Shown here piece after piece: positions 17,829 through 27,977 of a stretch of DNA of 51,945 bases. The position numbers and the translations under genes were made by a program. Position 1 is the first letter of the stretch. Each line of letters opens with the position of its first letter. The DNA comes from Campylobacter jejuni. Lineage in GTDB: Bacteria > Campylobacterota > Campylobacteria > Campylobacterales > Campylobacteraceae. The notes beneath the pieces were generated by a model, which saw only the letters and a program-made list of their open reading frames with translations, made no database searches and was not told where the DNA came from. The stretch lies in NCBI RefSeq assembly GCF_002179635.1, contig NZ_NFOE01000052.1, positions 1 through 51,945 on the forward strand, read 5' to 3'.

Positions 17829-18496
17829 CCTATCAACTTATACCCTATTCCTCTAACAGAAAAAATATGCTTTGGTGCTTTAGAACTATCACCGATCTTA
17901 GTTCTTAACCTACCAATAATTACATCTAGACTTTTGGAATCTTTATCTTTTAGGCTTTTACAATGATACACAAGCTGCTCTCTACTTACCGAAAAGCCAT
18001 GCTGTCTTATCATATAACTTAAAATTTCATACTCAGCAGGTGTTAATATTAAAACTTCATCATTATAACTTATCTCATGTCTTTTTTCATCAATTTTAAA
18101 TGCTGAATTGATTATTTTTTCAGGAGTTTCATTAGTTCGCTTAGAACGACGAATCAAACTCATAATTCTTGCATGCATTTCTTTTGGATCATATGGTTTT
18201 GGTAAGTAATCATCTGCGCCTATTTGAAGGCCTACAATTTTATCACTTAAATCACTTCTAGCTGAAGAAATAATAATAGGAATACTATATTTTTCCCTTA
18301 TTTCACGACAAACTTCAAGACCATCAAGTCCAGGTAAAGTTAAATCAAGAATTAAACAATCATAGTTTTTTATACCAGCACTCATTCCCAAATATGGATC
18401 TTCATAATTAGTAACTTTTATATTAAACTGGGCCAAATATTCTGCCAAAAACTCTGCAAAATCTGGATCATCTTCGATCATTAAAACATTAATCAT
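17825..18496 (-). CDS. racR: Response regulator RacR
   Basis: OmpR/PhoB-type transcription regulator of 223 residues. The receiver has the acidic pocket (Glu8, Asp9, Asp10), phospho-acceptor Asp51 (LILDLTLPG) and Lys100 (YLPKPYDP). The carboxy-terminal winged helix spans about 125-223 (LTPAEYEILSYMIRQHGFSVSREQL ... SLDVIIGRLRTKIGDSSKAPKHIFSVRGIGYKL). In C. jejuni RacR controls heat-dependent growth and fumarate respiration. It is transcribed divergently from dnaJ, giving a shared regulatory gap of 113 bases. Confidence 0.93.
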   Translation of the reverse strand: MINVLMIEDDPDFAEFLAEYLAQFNIKVTNYEDPYLGMSAGIKNYDCLILDLTLPGLDGLEVCREIREKYSIPIIISSARSDLSDKIVGLQIGADDYLPKPYDPKEMHARIMSLIRRSKRTNETPEKIINSAFKIDEKRHEISYNDEVLILTPAEYEILSYMIRQHGFSVSREQLVYHCKSLKDKDSKSLDVIIGRLRTKIGDSSKAPKHIFSVRGIGYKLIG

Positions 18497-18533
18497 CTCT
18501 ACCCCTTTAGTGAAAATATGTTACAAACTTAAC

Positions 18534-18539
18534 ATTATA
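18534..18539 (-). promoter_or_regulatory. -10 box (TATAAT) of racR
   Basis: TATAAT on the minus strand predicts a start near 18527, about 30 bases before the ATG, with AAAGGGG as ribosome binding site between them. Confidence 0.6.
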
Positions 18540-18578
18540 ACACATAATTTAACTATTCATTTATTTTTTTGCTAAAAT

Positions 18579-18584
18579 TACAAT
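18579..18584 (+). promoter_or_regulatory. -10 box (TACAAT) of dnaJ
   Basis: TACAAT preceded by a T-rich tract, with a predicted start near 18591. GAGAGGAA follows as ribosome binding site. It is divergent from and close to the racR promoter, so RacR could act on both. Confidence 0.55.
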
Positions 18585-18609
18585 ATTAATTTTTCAAGAG
18601 AGGAAAAAA

Positions 18610-19731
18610 GTGGAACTTAATTACTATGAAATACTAGAAATTTCTCAAACTTCAGATAAAGAGACCATAAAAAAAGCTTATAGAAAAATGGCATTAAAAT
18701 ATCATCCTGATAGAAACCAAGGAGATAAAGAAGCGGAAGAAAAATTTAAACTTGTTAATGAAGCCTATGAGGTGCTTAGCAACGATGAAAAAAGAAGCAT
18801 ATACGATAGATATGGGAAAGAAGGACTTAAAGGGCAAGCAAGTGGATTTGGCGGTTTTGGAGATGTTGATTTAGGAGATATATTTTCAAGCTTTTTTGGA
18901 GAAGGATTTGGTTTTGGCAGTTCAACACGTAAAAAGGAAAAAGAAAACAAATACCCCCATGACTCAAAGATAACAACAAAAATTAATTTTAAAGAAGCTG
19001 TGTTTGGTTGTAAGAAAAAAATTGATTTTACCTATAAAAGTTTTTGTAAATCTTGCAAAGGAAGTGGCTCAGAAAATGGAAAATTAAATACTTGTTCTCA
19101 TTGTGATGGGAAAGGTCAAGTTGGTATTAGGCAAGGCTTTATGACCTTTGTACAAACTTGTGATCATTGTAAAGGTAGCGGTCAAATTATAAAAGATAAA
19201 TGCAAAATATGTCATGGTAATGGTTATGAAGAAATTAAAGATTATATAGAACTTGATATACCAGAAGGTATAAATAGCGGTATGAGTCTTAGAGTGCAAA
19301 ACAAAGCCAACGAGCTTCCAAATTATTCTCAAAGAGGTGATTTATATATCAAAATCATTGTAGAAGATGATGATAAATTTATCAGACATGATGATGATAT
19401 CTATACTATAGTACCTGTATTTTTTACTCAAGCTGCTCTTGGAAAAACTATTAAAGTTTCTACCATAAGAGGAGAAGCTGATCTTAAGCTTCCAATAGGT
19501 GCAAAAGATAAGCAAAAATTTGAATTAACCAATGAAGGTGTTAAAAATATTCACAATGGAAAACTTGGTTCGCATATTGTACAAATTGAAATAAAATTTC
19601 CAAAAACTCTCACCGAAGAACAAAAAAATCTATTGTTACAACTTGAAAAAAGCTTTGGCTTGGCAGATGAAGAAGCTTTTATAGAACAAGAAAGCTTGTT
19701 TGATAAAATCAAATCCTGGTTTAGTCATTAA
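18610..19731 (+). CDS. dnaJ: Chaperone DnaJ (Hsp40)
   Basis: DnaK co-chaperone of 373 residues. The GTG start is chosen because GAGAGGAA is correctly spaced and the J domain begins at once ([32 protein letters not shown], with the HPD triad). The Gly/Phe-rich linker ([27 protein letters not shown]) and four CxxCxGxG zinc motifs ([32 protein letters not shown]) follow, then the client-binding domain. A type I DnaJ of normal length. It overlaps the aroE stop tail to tail. Confidence 0.97.
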   Translation: MELNYYEILEISQTSDKETIKKAYRKMALKYHPDRNQGDKEAEEKFKLVNEAYEVLSNDEKRSIYDRYGKEGLKGQASGFGGFGDVDLGDIFSSFFGEGFGFGSSTRKKEKENKYPHDSKITTKINFKEAVFGCKKKIDFTYKSFCKSCKGSGSENGKLNTCSHCDGKGQVGIRQGFMTFVQTCDHCKGSGQIIKDKCKICHGNGYEEIKDYIELDIPEGINSGMSLRVQNKANELPNYSQRGDLYIKIIVEDDDKFIRHDDDIYTIVPVFFTQAALGKTIKVSTIRGEADLKLPIGAKDKQKFELTNEGVKNIHNGKLGSHIVQIEIKFPKTLTEEQKNLLLQLEKSFGLADEEAFIEQESLFDKIKSWFSH

Positions 19732-20510
19732 GGAAGTTTTAAAGCCATCTCCATGGCTTTAAAAATTTCTTCTGTTTTTTGACATTCCAAAAACAACTCA
19801 AAAGCAAAAACACCTTGCCATAAAAGCATTTGTGTACCATCTTTTATTTTCAAGCCATTTTCTCTTGCTAATTTTAAAAAAGGTGTATTTTTACCATAAA
19901 TCACATCAAAAGCATATTTGGCTTGTTGAAAAACACCTTTTAAAATCTCTTCTTGACAAGATAATTTTTCATCATTTAAGCCTGCGCTAGTTGTATTAAT
20001 AATTAAATCAAATTTTTCATTTAAGTCAAGTTGATCATATAAAAAACACAGATAATTACTTAAATTTTCAAACCTAGCATTAGAGCGATTTGCTATTGTG
20101 ACTTTAATATTCTTAGATTTTAAAGCATATGCCAAAGCCTTGGCTGTACCTCCAGCACCCAAGATCAAGGTATTTTCAACAGAAGAAAAATCTTCAATCG
20201 CTTTTAAAAAACCTAGATAATCTGTATTATAAGCATAAATTTTGTTATTTTTATTTAACAAAGTATTAGCAGAACCTATATGCATAACACTTTTATCTTT
20301 AAAATCAGCTATTTCACAAGCTACTTCCTTGAAAGGTATGGTGATATTAGCACCATCAAATTTTTGAACAATCTCTTTTAATTTTGTTTTATCTGTTAAA
20401 TGATATCTTGTGTAAACTGCGTCTTTTTTGAGAGCTTGCAAGGCATTATTATGCATTCTTGGGGATTTAGAATGCATAATAGGATCGCCTATAACTGCAA
20501 AAGTTTTCAT
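19728..20510 (-). CDS. aroE: Shikimate dehydrogenase
   Basis: Reduces 3-dehydroshikimate to shikimate with NADPH. The 260-residue protein has the substrate Ser pair ([13 protein letters not shown]), the catalytic Lys ([12 protein letters not shown]), Asp partner ([11 protein letters not shown]), the NADP Rossmann loop ([16 protein letters not shown]) and the terminal [12 protein letters not shown] segment. Length is normal. It ends the long gatC-to-aroE series and overlaps the SPOR-domain gene by 4 bases. Confidence 0.95.
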   Translation of the reverse strand: MKTFAVIGDPIMHSKSPRMHNNALQALKKDAVYTRYHLTDKTKLKEIVQKFDGANITIPFKEVACEIADFKDKSVMHIGSANTLLNKNNKIYAYNTDYLGFLKAIEDFSSVENTLILGAGGTAKALAYALKSKNIKVTIANRSNARFENLSNYLCFLYDQLDLNEKFDLIINTTSAGLNDEKLSCQEEILKGVFQQAKYAFDVIYGKNTPFLKLARENGLKIKDGTQMLLWQGVFAFELFLECQKTEEIFKAMEMALKLP

Positions 20511-21313
20511 TTTACTCTAAATGTAAAAGCGCCTTTTGCTATTTTAGAACGTACTTTTTCTAATTCAGCCTTTAATTCACTTTCTTTATAAGGCCCAACT
20601 AAAACTTTTGTTAACTCTTTACCATTTACTGTTGTTTTATAAATTTTGTAATCATATCCATTTTCTTTAAGTATATTCAATTCTTTTGATTTAGGATCCA
20701 AACTATTTAAAGAAAAAACTTGAATATACGCACCTACAGGAAGTTGCGTTTGAACACTTGGAGTTTTTATACTCTCAAACAATTCATTTGTATTGCTTTG
20801 CTCTGGAGCTTTTGGCTTTTCAACTACATTATTTTTTGGTTTTTCAGAAGGTTTTTGAATTGGTTTTTCTATAGATTTTTCTACAGGCTTAATCTCTTCT
20901 TGTTTTTCTTCTACCTTAGTTGACTCTTCTTTTGATTCTACTGTAGCAATTTGATCTAACACACTATTATTTGGAACTTCTTGCTTTTCCTCTATAGTAG
21001 TATTTGTATCAACCAAAGAGCTTTCTTCTTTTAATTTTCTAGCCAAAGCTTCAAATTCATCTTCTTCTTTAGTACTATCTGTAATAGGTAAAGAATTAAA
21101 ATTATTTTCATAAGCAGCTTGCTCTTGTGGTTCTGATGGCATTTGCAAAGTTTTTTCTTCACCTGGATCATTAATTAGCTTCATTACTATCATAACAACT
21201 AAAAATACAATGATTAAAATAATCGATCTAAGTAAAATTTTTTTGAGTTTTTCGCTTTTATTGCTTTTTTGCAAAATAATATCATCAAATTCGTTTTTAT
21301 TGTTTTCTTCCAT
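20507..21313 (-). CDS. SPOR-domain membrane protein
   Basis: The 268-residue bitopic protein has a charged cytoplasmic start, one membrane segment (SIILIIVFLVVMIVMKLI, about 30-47), a long low-complexity Pro/Glu/Lys periplasmic linker (80-185) and a carboxy-terminal SPOR domain (LPVGAYIQVFSLNSLDPKSKELN ... TKVLVGPYKESELKAELEKVRSKIA). SPOR domains bind denuded peptidoglycan at division sites, so a role in cell division or wall remodelling is likely. AAGGAT precedes the ATG. Confidence 0.9.
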   Translation of the reverse strand: MEENNKNEFDDIILQKSNKSEKLKKILLRSIILIIVFLVVMIVMKLINDPGEEKTLQMPSEPQEQAAYENNFNSLPITDSTKEEDEFEALARKLKEESSLVDTNTTIEEKQEVPNNSVLDQIATVESKEESTKVEEKQEEIKPVEKSIEKPIQKPSEKPKNNVVEKPKAPEQSNTNELFESIKTPSVQTQLPVGAYIQVFSLNSLDPKSKELNILKENGYDYKIYKTTVNGKELTKVLVGPYKESELKAELEKVRSKIAKGAFTFRVK

Positions 21314-21332
21314 TTTTCATCCTTTCAAAAAA

Positions 21333-21878
21333 TTACATATGTTTAGACCAAGAAGCACCGCGTTCTTTTTGATAAACTTCATAGGGTAGGGTTAAAATAT
21401 TAAATTCTCTAGGTATATCCATACTAGGAAAAACTTTCCACTCTACAGGCATTTTTTGAGAAAAAAGTAAAGATAATTTTGAACCCAAAGAACAAGCCTC
21501 ATTAAAGGTTGTATGTCCTTTATGGATATATAAATGCAAATGATTATTAGTTCTTGTTCTATAAGCAGTAAAATTAATAAAACCTTCTTCTCTTAAAATA
21601 AGTTGTGCTCTATGCCAAAAACGCTCCGCATTAAAACCATTATAATCAAATACAATATTTTCAACTTTATCAAAACTATTGATCAAAGAATGTGCCACGA
21701 TTATCTTTTTTTCCATATGCTCTTGTATAACACTAGCAGTTAATGGAGCATTGACTTTCTCAAATTTGTCAAAGAAAATTCTACCCTTGTATTCGTATTT
21801 ATTTACTATAGTATCACGCTTTATATAATAATGGCTTGTAACCATTTTAATTAAAGCTAAATCCATTGTTGTAATCAA
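21333..21878 (-). CDS. DUF1882-type conserved protein
   Basis: The 181-residue soluble protein is conserved in Campylobacter directly after glyA (DUF1882, as recalled). It has no membrane segment or signal peptide. Notable stretches are [26 protein letters not shown] and [27 protein letters not shown], with several His and Arg residues that could bind nucleotide or metal. The function is unknown. Its ATG overlaps the glyA stop by 4 bases, and a 19-base gap separates it from the SPOR gene. Confidence 0.75.
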   Translation of the reverse strand: MITTMDLALIKMVTSHYYIKRDTIVNKYEYKGRIFFDKFEKVNAPLTASVIQEHMEKKIIVAHSLINSFDKVENIVFDYNGFNAERFWHRAQLILREEGFINFTAYRTRTNNHLHLYIHKGHTTFNEACSLGSKLSLLFSQKMPVEWKVFPSMDIPREFNILTLPYEVYQKERGASWSKHM

Positions 21879-23116
21879 AATAAAGCCCTTTCATAAATAA
21901 TAAAATTACTTGCTAAATCCTTCAGTTTAACCTTGATTTCTTCTTGTAATTTAGTATTTTGTATATCATCTAAAATATCAGCTATATAATTTGCAACAGT
22001 AGCAATTTGCTCTTCTTTAAAGCCTCTTGCCGTTAAAGCTGCTGTCCCAAGTCTTAAACCACTCGTTACAAAAGGACTTCTAGTTTCACCTGGAACAGTA
22101 TTTTTATTAGCTGTAATACCTGCTCTTTCTAGCGCTAAATCTGCATCCTTACCGCTAAATTCTTTATTTAAAAAACTTAATAAAATCAAATGATTATCAG
22201 TGCCACCACTTACTAAATCATATTTTCTATCTATTAAAACTTGTGCTAAAGTAGCAGTATTTTTAATAATTTGCTTAGCATAAATTTTCCACTCATCGCT
22301 TAGGTTATATTTAAACCCAACAGCCTTAGCAGCAATTACATGCATTAGTGGACCACCTTGAATACCTGGGAAAATTGCAGAATTTATCTTTTTAGCAATT
22401 TCTTCATCATTACACATAATAATCCCACCCCTTGGACCTCTTAAAGTTTTATGTGTAGTAGAGCTTACAACATGAGCATAAGGGAATGGACTAGGATGCT
22501 CGCCTGCTACAACTAAACCTGCAATATGTGCAATATCAGCAAACAAGTACGCACCAACCTCATCTGCTATTTCCCTAAATTTAGCAAAATCAATCACTCT
22601 AGGATAAGCACTAGCACCACAAACAATAAGTTTTGGCTTAACTTCTTTTGCTATCTCTCTCACTTTATCATAATTAATTCTTCCATCAAGCTCAACTCCA
22701 TAAAAAAAGCTTTCATAAACCTTTCCAGAAGAACTTACTTTAGAGCCATGAGTTAGGTGTCCTCCATGGCTTAAATCCATACCCAAAATTCTATCACCAG
22801 GATTTAATAATGCCATATACACACCTTGATTTGCTTGTGAGCCTGAACTAGGTTGTACATTGGCAAAATTACAATTAAAAAGTTTTTTACATCTTTCTAT
22901 AGCAATCGTTTCAATCTCATCTACAAATTCACATCCGCCATAATATCTTTTACCAGGATAGCCTTCTGCATATTTATTTGTTAAAATGCTACCCATTACC
23001 TCCATAACTTCTGGTATGGTAAAATTTTCACTTGCTATCATTTCAAGACCATCGCATTGTCTTGCTAACTCTTTTTGGGTTAAATCAAAAATTTCTTTAT
23101 CAAATTTTTCCAACAT
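21875..23116 (-). CDS. glyA: Serine hydroxymethyltransferase
   Basis: PLP enzyme converting serine and tetrahydrofolate to glycine and methylene-THF. The 413-residue protein contains [49 protein letters not shown] substrate loop ([20 protein letters not shown]), [14 protein letters not shown] and the PLP-lysine segment [17 protein letters not shown] (about residue 225). Length is typical. AAAGGAG lies just upstream of the ATG and only the lysS stop precedes it, so both genes share a transcript. Confidence 0.97.
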   Translation of the reverse strand: MLEKFDKEIFDLTQKELARQCDGLEMIASENFTIPEVMEVMGSILTNKYAEGYPGKRYYGGCEFVDEIETIAIERCKKLFNCNFANVQPSSGSQANQGVYMALLNPGDRILGMDLSHGGHLTHGSKVSSSGKVYESFFYGVELDGRINYDKVREIAKEVKPKLIVCGASAYPRVIDFAKFREIADEVGAYLFADIAHIAGLVVAGEHPSPFPYAHVVSSTTHKTLRGPRGGIIMCNDEEIAKKINSAIFPGIQGGPLMHVIAAKAVGFKYNLSDEWKIYAKQIIKNTATLAQVLIDRKYDLVSGGTDNHLILLSFLNKEFSGKDADLALERAGITANKNTVPGETRSPFVTSGLRLGTAALTARGFKEEQIATVANYIADILDDIQNTKLQEEIKVKLKDLASNFIIYERALF

Positions 23117-24619
23117 TTACTCTCCTTTTATCTCATTTTTAAGTGGTCTCATAGCTGGGAAAAGTACTACATCACGAATTGATTTTTTATTAATTAAAAG
23201 CATAACCAATCTATCTATTCCTATACCTTGACCTGCAGTTGGCGCCATAGCATAACCTAGCGCATTAACAAAATCTTCATCCATTTCACATGCTTCTTCA
23301 TCGCCTGCATTTTTTGCTTCAATTTGCTTTAAAAATCTCTCATATTGATCTAGTGGATCATTAAGCTCATTAAATCCATTAGCAATTTCTCTACCTGCGA
23401 TAAACAACTCAAATCTTTCAGCAATATCTTTGTCTTTATCACTTCTTCTAGATAAAGGACTTATAGAAATAGGAAAATCTATCACAAAAGTAGGATCAAT
23501 CAATTTATCTTCAACATAATTATCAAAAAGTTCAGCTTGTAAATGACCTAATTCTAATTTTTCATTAGCTTCAAAGCCGTCTTTTTTTAGCTTTTCTAAA
23601 ATTAATTCTTTATTGTTAATAAGCTCATCATCTAAACCACCATATTTTTTTAATGCATCTTTATAAGTAATTCTTTCAAATGGCTTAGAAAAATCAATTA
23701 TTTTTTCATCAAATTCAAGTTTTTTATCTAAATTTAACTTATCTAAAAGCATCGCAAAAAGCTCTTCTGTCAAATCCATTAAATCATGATAATTATGATA
23801 AGCCCAATAAAACTCGATTGTAGTAAATTCAGGATTATGCGTTAAATCCATCCCTTCATTTCTAAAACATCTATTAATCTCATAAACCGCCTCAAAACCA
23901 CCTACAATCAGACGTTTTAGATATAATTCTGGGGCAATTCTTAAAAATCTTTCCACGCCCAAAGCATTGTGATAAGTCACGAAAGGCTTTGCATTTGCTC
24001 CCCCTGCAATAGGATGCATCATTGGTGTTTCAACTTCCAAAAATCCTTTATTATCAAAAAAAGATCTAATATAAGAAACAATTTTAGAACGCAAAATAAA
24101 ATCTTTTCTTACCTCACTATTCATAATCATATCAAGATATCTTTTTCTATATCTTTGCTCAATATCTGTCAGTCCATGATATTTTTCCGGTAAAGGCACT
24201 ATGGCTTTTGTAGCTATTTGAATTTGTTCTACATGAAGACTAAATTCTCCTGTTTTAGTCATAAAAGGAAAACCTTTAACCAAAACAATATCCCCTACTT
24301 CAAGATATTTTTTCAAAATAGCAAAGTATTCTTCCCCTAAAATGTTTTGATTAAAATAAATTTGTAAATTATCTTGCTCATCTTCTATATTAGCAAATAC
24401 CGATTTACCAGCTATTCTAAGAAGTTTTAATCTTCCTGCTAATACTCCATGAGCATTTTCATCGCGCTGATTTTCCATATCTTTAACGTAAGCAAATTTA
24501 ACCTTATACTCATCTATACTCATTTCTTTTTTTAAAAAATGCGGATAAGGGTTGATTCCTAGTTCTTTTAGTTCTTGCGCTTTTTGAATTTTTTGTTGCT
24601 CTAAAATATTATCAAACAT
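23117..24619 (-). CDS. lysS: Lysyl-tRNA synthetase, class II
   Basis: Charges tRNA-Lys, two identical genes for which lie at 298-373 and 563-638. The 500-residue enzyme has the OB anticodon-binding domain ([22 protein letters not shown]) and the three class II motifs: [21 protein letters not shown] (1), [23 protein letters not shown] (2) and [14 protein letters not shown] (3). Length is normal. It sits between fur and glyA, a conserved Campylobacter order. Confidence 0.97.
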   Translation of the reverse strand: MFDNILEQQKIQKAQELKELGINPYPHFLKKEMSIDEYKVKFAYVKDMENQRDENAHGVLAGRLKLLRIAGKSVFANIEDEQDNLQIYFNQNILGEEYFAILKKYLEVGDIVLVKGFPFMTKTGEFSLHVEQIQIATKAIVPLPEKYHGLTDIEQRYRKRYLDMIMNSEVRKDFILRSKIVSYIRSFFDNKGFLEVETPMMHPIAGGANAKPFVTYHNALGVERFLRIAPELYLKRLIVGGFEAVYEINRCFRNEGMDLTHNPEFTTIEFYWAYHNYHDLMDLTEELFAMLLDKLNLDKKLEFDEKIIDFSKPFERITYKDALKKYGGLDDELINNKELILEKLKKDGFEANEKLELGHLQAELFDNYVEDKLIDPTFVIDFPISISPLSRRSDKDKDIAERFELFIAGREIANGFNELNDPLDQYERFLKQIEAKNAGDEEACEMDEDFVNALGYAMAPTAGQGIGIDRLVMLLINKKSIRDVVLFPAMRPLKNEIKGE

Positions 24620-24630
24620 TAAATATACCT

Positions 24631-25086
24631 TTATTTTTTACTACATTGTGGACATAGACCATAAAGTTGCATTAAATGTCCTGTTAATTTAAAATTATAT
24701 TCTTTTGCGATTAACATTTGTTGTTGTTCGATAATAGGATTTTCAAATTCTACAATCTCACCACAACTTTTACAAATTAAATGATCATGATGAGGTTTAT
24801 TTGCAAGTTCAAATTTCTTTCCTGAAGCACCAAAAGATATAGAAGTAGCCATACCTGATTCTTCTAATAAATTTAAAGTTCTATAAACTGTTGCAATGCC
24901 TACATTTAATTCGGGATTTTTTTGCTTTATTTCTACATATAGACTTTCTGGAGTATAATGCATATCACTATTATATAAAGTTTTTAAAAGCACCTCTCTT
25001 TGCTTGGTATATTTTAGGCCATTGTCTTTAAGTGTTTTTTTAAAACGCTCAAGCAAAACATCGTATTCTATATTTTCAATTTGCAT
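24631..25086 (-). CDS. fur: Ferric uptake regulator Fur
   Basis: Iron-dependent repressor of 151 residues. A winged-helix DNA-binding start ([27 protein letters not shown] ... [15 protein letters not shown]) is followed by a dimer/metal domain with the His cluster HHDHLIC and two zinc CxxC pairs (CKSC about 104-107, Cys145 and Cys148 of CPQC). In Campylobacter fur is co-transcribed with lysS and glyA. Likely targets in this window are the divergent TonB-receptor and exbB promoters near 43.0-43.1 kb. Confidence 0.96.
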   Translation of the reverse strand: MQIENIEYDVLLERFKKTLKDNGLKYTKQREVLLKTLYNSDMHYTPESLYVEIKQKNPELNVGIATVYRTLNLLEESGMATSISFGASGKKFELANKPHHDHLICKSCGEIVEFENPIIEQQQMLIAKEYNFKLTGHLMQLYGLCPQCSKK

Positions 25087-25645
25087 TGTCTACCTCCGAA
25101 TTTAGACTTATATTAGAATCTATAAGTTGTTCTTGTATTTTATCTAAACCATTTTGAGTAAAATTAGTATTCATTATATATTCACCTGTTTTTCTAAGTA
25201 AATCCAAGGTTTGACTATTTTTTGCATATTTTTCTAAACTTGAATTTAAAAATTCTATATTATTAATGCAAGCCACCAAAATAGCAAAAATTAAAAATAT
25301 TTTAGCACTACCAAATAAAAATCCACCAATACGATCTATAAAACCAAGACCACTCATGCTAAACATTTTTGATAATATATTTCCCAAAGCCATACATGCT
25401 ATCCATATCACAATCAATAAAGCTAAAAAACCTGCAAAAATTGCAAGATTTTCATTTTCAATTGCATAAAAATTATTATTGATAATTTCTGCTACTTCTT
25501 TAGCATATCTTGAAGCAAGTAAAACCCCACCAACTATACCTAACAAGCCAAAAATTTCTTTAAATAAACCACTTACTAAACCTTTCAAGCCTAAAATCAC
25601 AGTTAAGCCCAAAACAAATACATCAAACCACGAAAAATTTTCCAT
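25076..25645 (-). CDS. cvpA: CvpA family membrane protein
   Basis: The 189-residue inner-membrane protein has four hydrophobic segments and the CvpA start ([45 protein letters not shown]) plus [25 protein letters not shown] in the second half. CvpA was named for colicin V production; wider roles in envelope homeostasis have been proposed. The stop overlaps the fur start by 11 bases. Confidence 0.88.
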   Translation of the reverse strand: MENFSWFDVFVLGLTVILGLKGLVSGLFKEIFGLLGIVGGVLLASRYAKEVAEIINNNFYAIENENLAIFAGFLALLIVIWIACMALGNILSKMFSMSGLGFIDRIGGFLFGSAKIFLIFAILVACINNIEFLNSSLEKYAKNSQTLDLLRKTGEYIMNTNFTQNGLDKIQEQLIDSNISLNSEVDNAN

Positions 25646-25666
25646 CTACACTAAACTCCAAATATT

Positions 25667-25954
25667 TTATTCAATTATTTTAGGAACTATAAAAAATCCA
25701 TCTTGAGAATTTGGAGCATGCTTACTAATTACATCAAATACTTCAGATTTTATACTTTCATCTAGTCTAAATGGCGTTCCACCTTTTGTAGTGCTTGTCA
25801 TAGCTTCCACATCATCAAGTTTTAATTCATCTAATTTTTCTACAAAATTAACAATTTGACTTAATTGTTCTTCTAATTCTTGTCTTTTCTCATCAGCAAT
25901 TTTTAAAGCACTTAGCTTTTCAAGTTTAGTCAATAATTTATCATCAATTTGCAT
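25667..25954 (-). CDS. gatC: Asp-tRNA(Asn)/Glu-tRNA(Gln) amidotransferase subunit C
   Basis: Small 95-residue subunit of GatCAB, which converts misacylated Glu-tRNA(Gln) and Asp-tRNA(Asn). It matches GatC in length and pattern: IDDKLLTKLEKLSALKIAD at the start, LSQIVNFVEKLDELKLDDVEAM, and a carboxy tail ending DGFFIVPKIIE. First gene of the series towards aroE; gatA and gatB must lie elsewhere. Confidence 0.93.
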   Translation of the reverse strand: MQIDDKLLTKLEKLSALKIADEKRQELEEQLSQIVNFVEKLDELKLDDVEAMTSTTKGGTPFRLDESIKSEVFDVISKHAPNSQDGFFIVPKIIE

Positions 25955-26006
25955 GATTTACCTTAATTTTTAATTTATATCCAAGAAAACTCTTTTTAGA
26001 TTAAAA

Positions 26007-26012
26007 ATTATA
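26007..26012 (-). promoter_or_regulatory. -10 box (TATAAT) of the gatC-fur-glyA-aroE series
   Basis: TATAAT on the minus strand, with a start expected near 26000, about 46 bases before gatC. No other strong promoter is evident in the tightly packed series, though internal ones (for example for fur) may exist. Confidence 0.55.
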
Positions 26013-26046
26013 ACATAAAATCATTTATTTTTTCATTTTTATATGT

Positions 26047-26052
26047 TACAAT
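26047..26052 (+). promoter_or_regulatory. -10 box (TACAAT) of the 26.1-28.6 kb envelope/coaX series
   Basis: TACAAT preceded by a T-rich stretch and followed by an expected start near 26059. AAAAGGGAA then precedes the ATG at 26106. It is divergent from the gatC promoter. Confidence 0.5.
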
Positions 26053-26105
26053 TATAGACTTAAAAACAATAAATAATATTTATTCTTGCTAAAAAAAGGG
26101 AAAAT

Positions 26106-26651
26106 ATGGCTTTAAAAGAAAACTTAAAAGCAGTCCAAGAAGAATTAAGCTCTCAAGAGCAAATGATGGAAAATTTTATTAAATCCGAACGCTTTATAAA
26201 AAAATACAAATACTATTTCATTGCAATTATTGTGCTTTTAATTGCATATTTTGGTGGAAGTTATTTTTATAATCTAAAACAAGAAAGTAATATTCAAGAA
26301 AGTAATATAATTTTTAATAATTTATTAAAAAATCCTTCAGATCAAAAATTACTCAAAGAATTAAAACAAAAAAATGCAAATTTATATACCATATTCATCA
26401 TGGGTCAAAACAATCAAGATCTTAACCAAACTTTAAATCTTAATATAGATCCTTTGTTAAAACAAATAGTACTTGCTCAAAATAATCAAAAGTCAGAATT
26501 TTTAAAAGATTATAATACCTTGCTAGCAGGTTTTGAATTTCTAAAACAAAATGATTTTAAAAATGCAGATATAGAATTTAATAAAATACCTATAAATTCT
26601 CCCTTATGGCAGATTATTACAAGCTTAAAACATTACCAAGGAATAAAATGA
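26106..26651 (+). CDS. YfgM-like single-pass membrane protein
   Basis: The 181-residue protein has a charged helical start (LKAVQEELSSQEQMMENFIKSERFIKKYKYY), one membrane helix (FIAIIVLLIAYFGGSYFY, about 39-56) and a periplasmic helical domain resembling tetratricopeptide-type partners. This looks like YfgM, which associates with the Sec translocon and periplasmic chaperones, but motif support is weak. It overlaps the lipoprotein gene by 4 bases; in E. coli a YfgM gene likewise precedes bamB, which strengthens the reading of the next gene. Confidence 0.65.
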   Translation: MALKENLKAVQEELSSQEQMMENFIKSERFIKKYKYYFIAIIVLLIAYFGGSYFYNLKQESNIQESNIIFNNLLKNPSDQKLLKELKQKNANLYTIFIMGQNNQDLNQTLNLNIDPLLKQIVLAQNNQKSEFLKDYNTLLAGFEFLKQNDFKNADIEFNKIPINSPLWQIITSLKHYQGIK

Positions 26652-27643
26652 AACACTTTTATTTATTTATTATCACTTTAATATTTTTTAGTGCTTGTGG
26701 CACAAAAAGAGAGTATTATCAACCAACACAAACAGAACAACTTCCTTATAGTTCTCAAAATGTTAACGGTAAAATTATCAATTTCAATAATAATATAGCA
26801 CAATTAAGCAATAATTCCTTTGTAGATAGCATGGGTAATATTATTAATTTTAAGTTAGATAAAAATTATCATATCCTAAATGCGTATTTAGAAGAAATCA
26901 TCATAGCTGATGATAATGGAAACTTTAAAATCTTAAATTTACAAGGCGAAGAATTATTTTCTCATAAATTTAACGAAAGTGTGGTAAGCGCTAGTATAGA
27001 TGGAGATGATATAGCTTTGGTTTTAGCTAGTAATACCTTAGTATATGCAAATAAAAACCTTGGTATCAGAATGCTTCAAAACTTAGGCACATCCTATGCT
27101 CAAGATAGTCGTTATGCTAATCCTTATTTTTTAAATACTATTATAATATATCCTATGCTTAATGGAAAATTAGCTATACTTAACAAAAGCACATTAAAAG
27201 TTAGCAAAGAGATTTTAGTAAGCAGTGAAGAGTTTTTTAACAATATTATTTATCTTCATGTAAAAAATGATACAATGGTTGCCGCAACAGCACAAAAAAT
27301 CATTGTTGTCACTCCAAATAGAACCTTATATTTAAACGAAAATATTAAAGAAGTAAATACCAATGATAATGAAATTTTCATACTTACAAAAGATGGAAGA
27401 ATTCTTAAAAATGATTATAATCTTAGAAAAATTGATGAAGTAAAATTTCAATTTGCTCTATTTTCTAAAAGTACCTTATATAACAACTCTTTATATATTT
27501 TTGAAAAAACAGGCTATTTAATTAAACTGAATACAAATTTAAAAGATTACATAGTATATCCACTCAATGAAGCTGTTGATGAGAAAAGTTTTATGGTTAA
27601 TGGTAAATTTTTCTATCAAAATAAATTTTTGCAATTAAACTAA
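26648..27643 (+). CDS. Lipoprotein, BamB-like beta-propeller candidate
   Basis: Start ATG 26648 is chosen because AAGGAAT precedes it and it opens a proper lipoprotein signal (MKHFYLFIITLIFFSAC, lipobox Cys17). The 331-residue protein then shows repeated short strands of the form (I/V)xxxDxxG-x-(I/F)xxL (for example FVDSMGNIINFKL, IIADDNGNFKILNL, IFILTKDGRILKN), as in PQQ/WD-type beta propellers. Position after a YfgM-like gene and the lipoprotein anchor suggest a BamB-type outer-membrane assembly factor, but this is an inference. Confidence 0.7.
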   Translation: MKHFYLFIITLIFFSACGTKREYYQPTQTEQLPYSSQNVNGKIINFNNNIAQLSNNSFVDSMGNIINFKLDKNYHILNAYLEEIIIADDNGNFKILNLQGEELFSHKFNESVVSASIDGDDIALVLASNTLVYANKNLGIRMLQNLGTSYAQDSRYANPYFLNTIIIYPMLNGKLAILNKSTLKVSKEILVSSEEFFNNIIYLHVKNDTMVAATAQKIIVVTPNRTLYLNENIKEVNTNDNEIFILTKDGRILKNDYNLRKIDEVKFQFALFSKSTLYNNSLYIFEKTGYLIKLNTNLKDYIVYPLNEAVDEKSFMVNGKFFYQNKFLQLN

Positions 27644-27644
27644 A

Positions 27645-27977
27645 ATGAATCAAGAACTTAGTGATATTCTTATAAAACATGGGATTATTTTAAAAAACAC
27701 TAAGTCTTTAGATATTCATGTTTTTAGCAAAAAGAAAAAAACAATTTGCATTTATGGAGAAAATACAAGTAAGCAATACTGCTTAATTTTATTTTCTTTT
27801 GCGAAAAGTAAAATTTTAACAAAAGAATGTCTAGAATTTGAAAGTATTTTTCAAAATATAAACCAAACTCTAAATTTAAATTTCAAAAATTATTTTATTT
27901 TTCATCAAGCTTTAATTTGCTCAAAAGCAAAAGAATATTTAGCTACCAAAGGGATTAAAAGCTATGCTTTTATGTGA
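27645..27977 (+). CDS. Small conserved hypothetical protein
   Basis: The 110-residue protein begins one base after the preceding stop. It has a basic stretch (VFSKKKKTICIYGENTSKQYC) and alternating beta/alpha pattern, no signal peptide and no membrane segment. I do not recognise a family. It overlaps the coaX start by 14 bases, so it is translated from the same operon. Confidence 0.6.
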   Translation: MNQELSDILIKHGIILKNTKSLDIHVFSKKKKTICIYGENTSKQYCLILFSFAKSKILTKECLEFESIFQNINQTLNLNFKNYFIFHQALICSKAKEYLATKGIKSYAFM

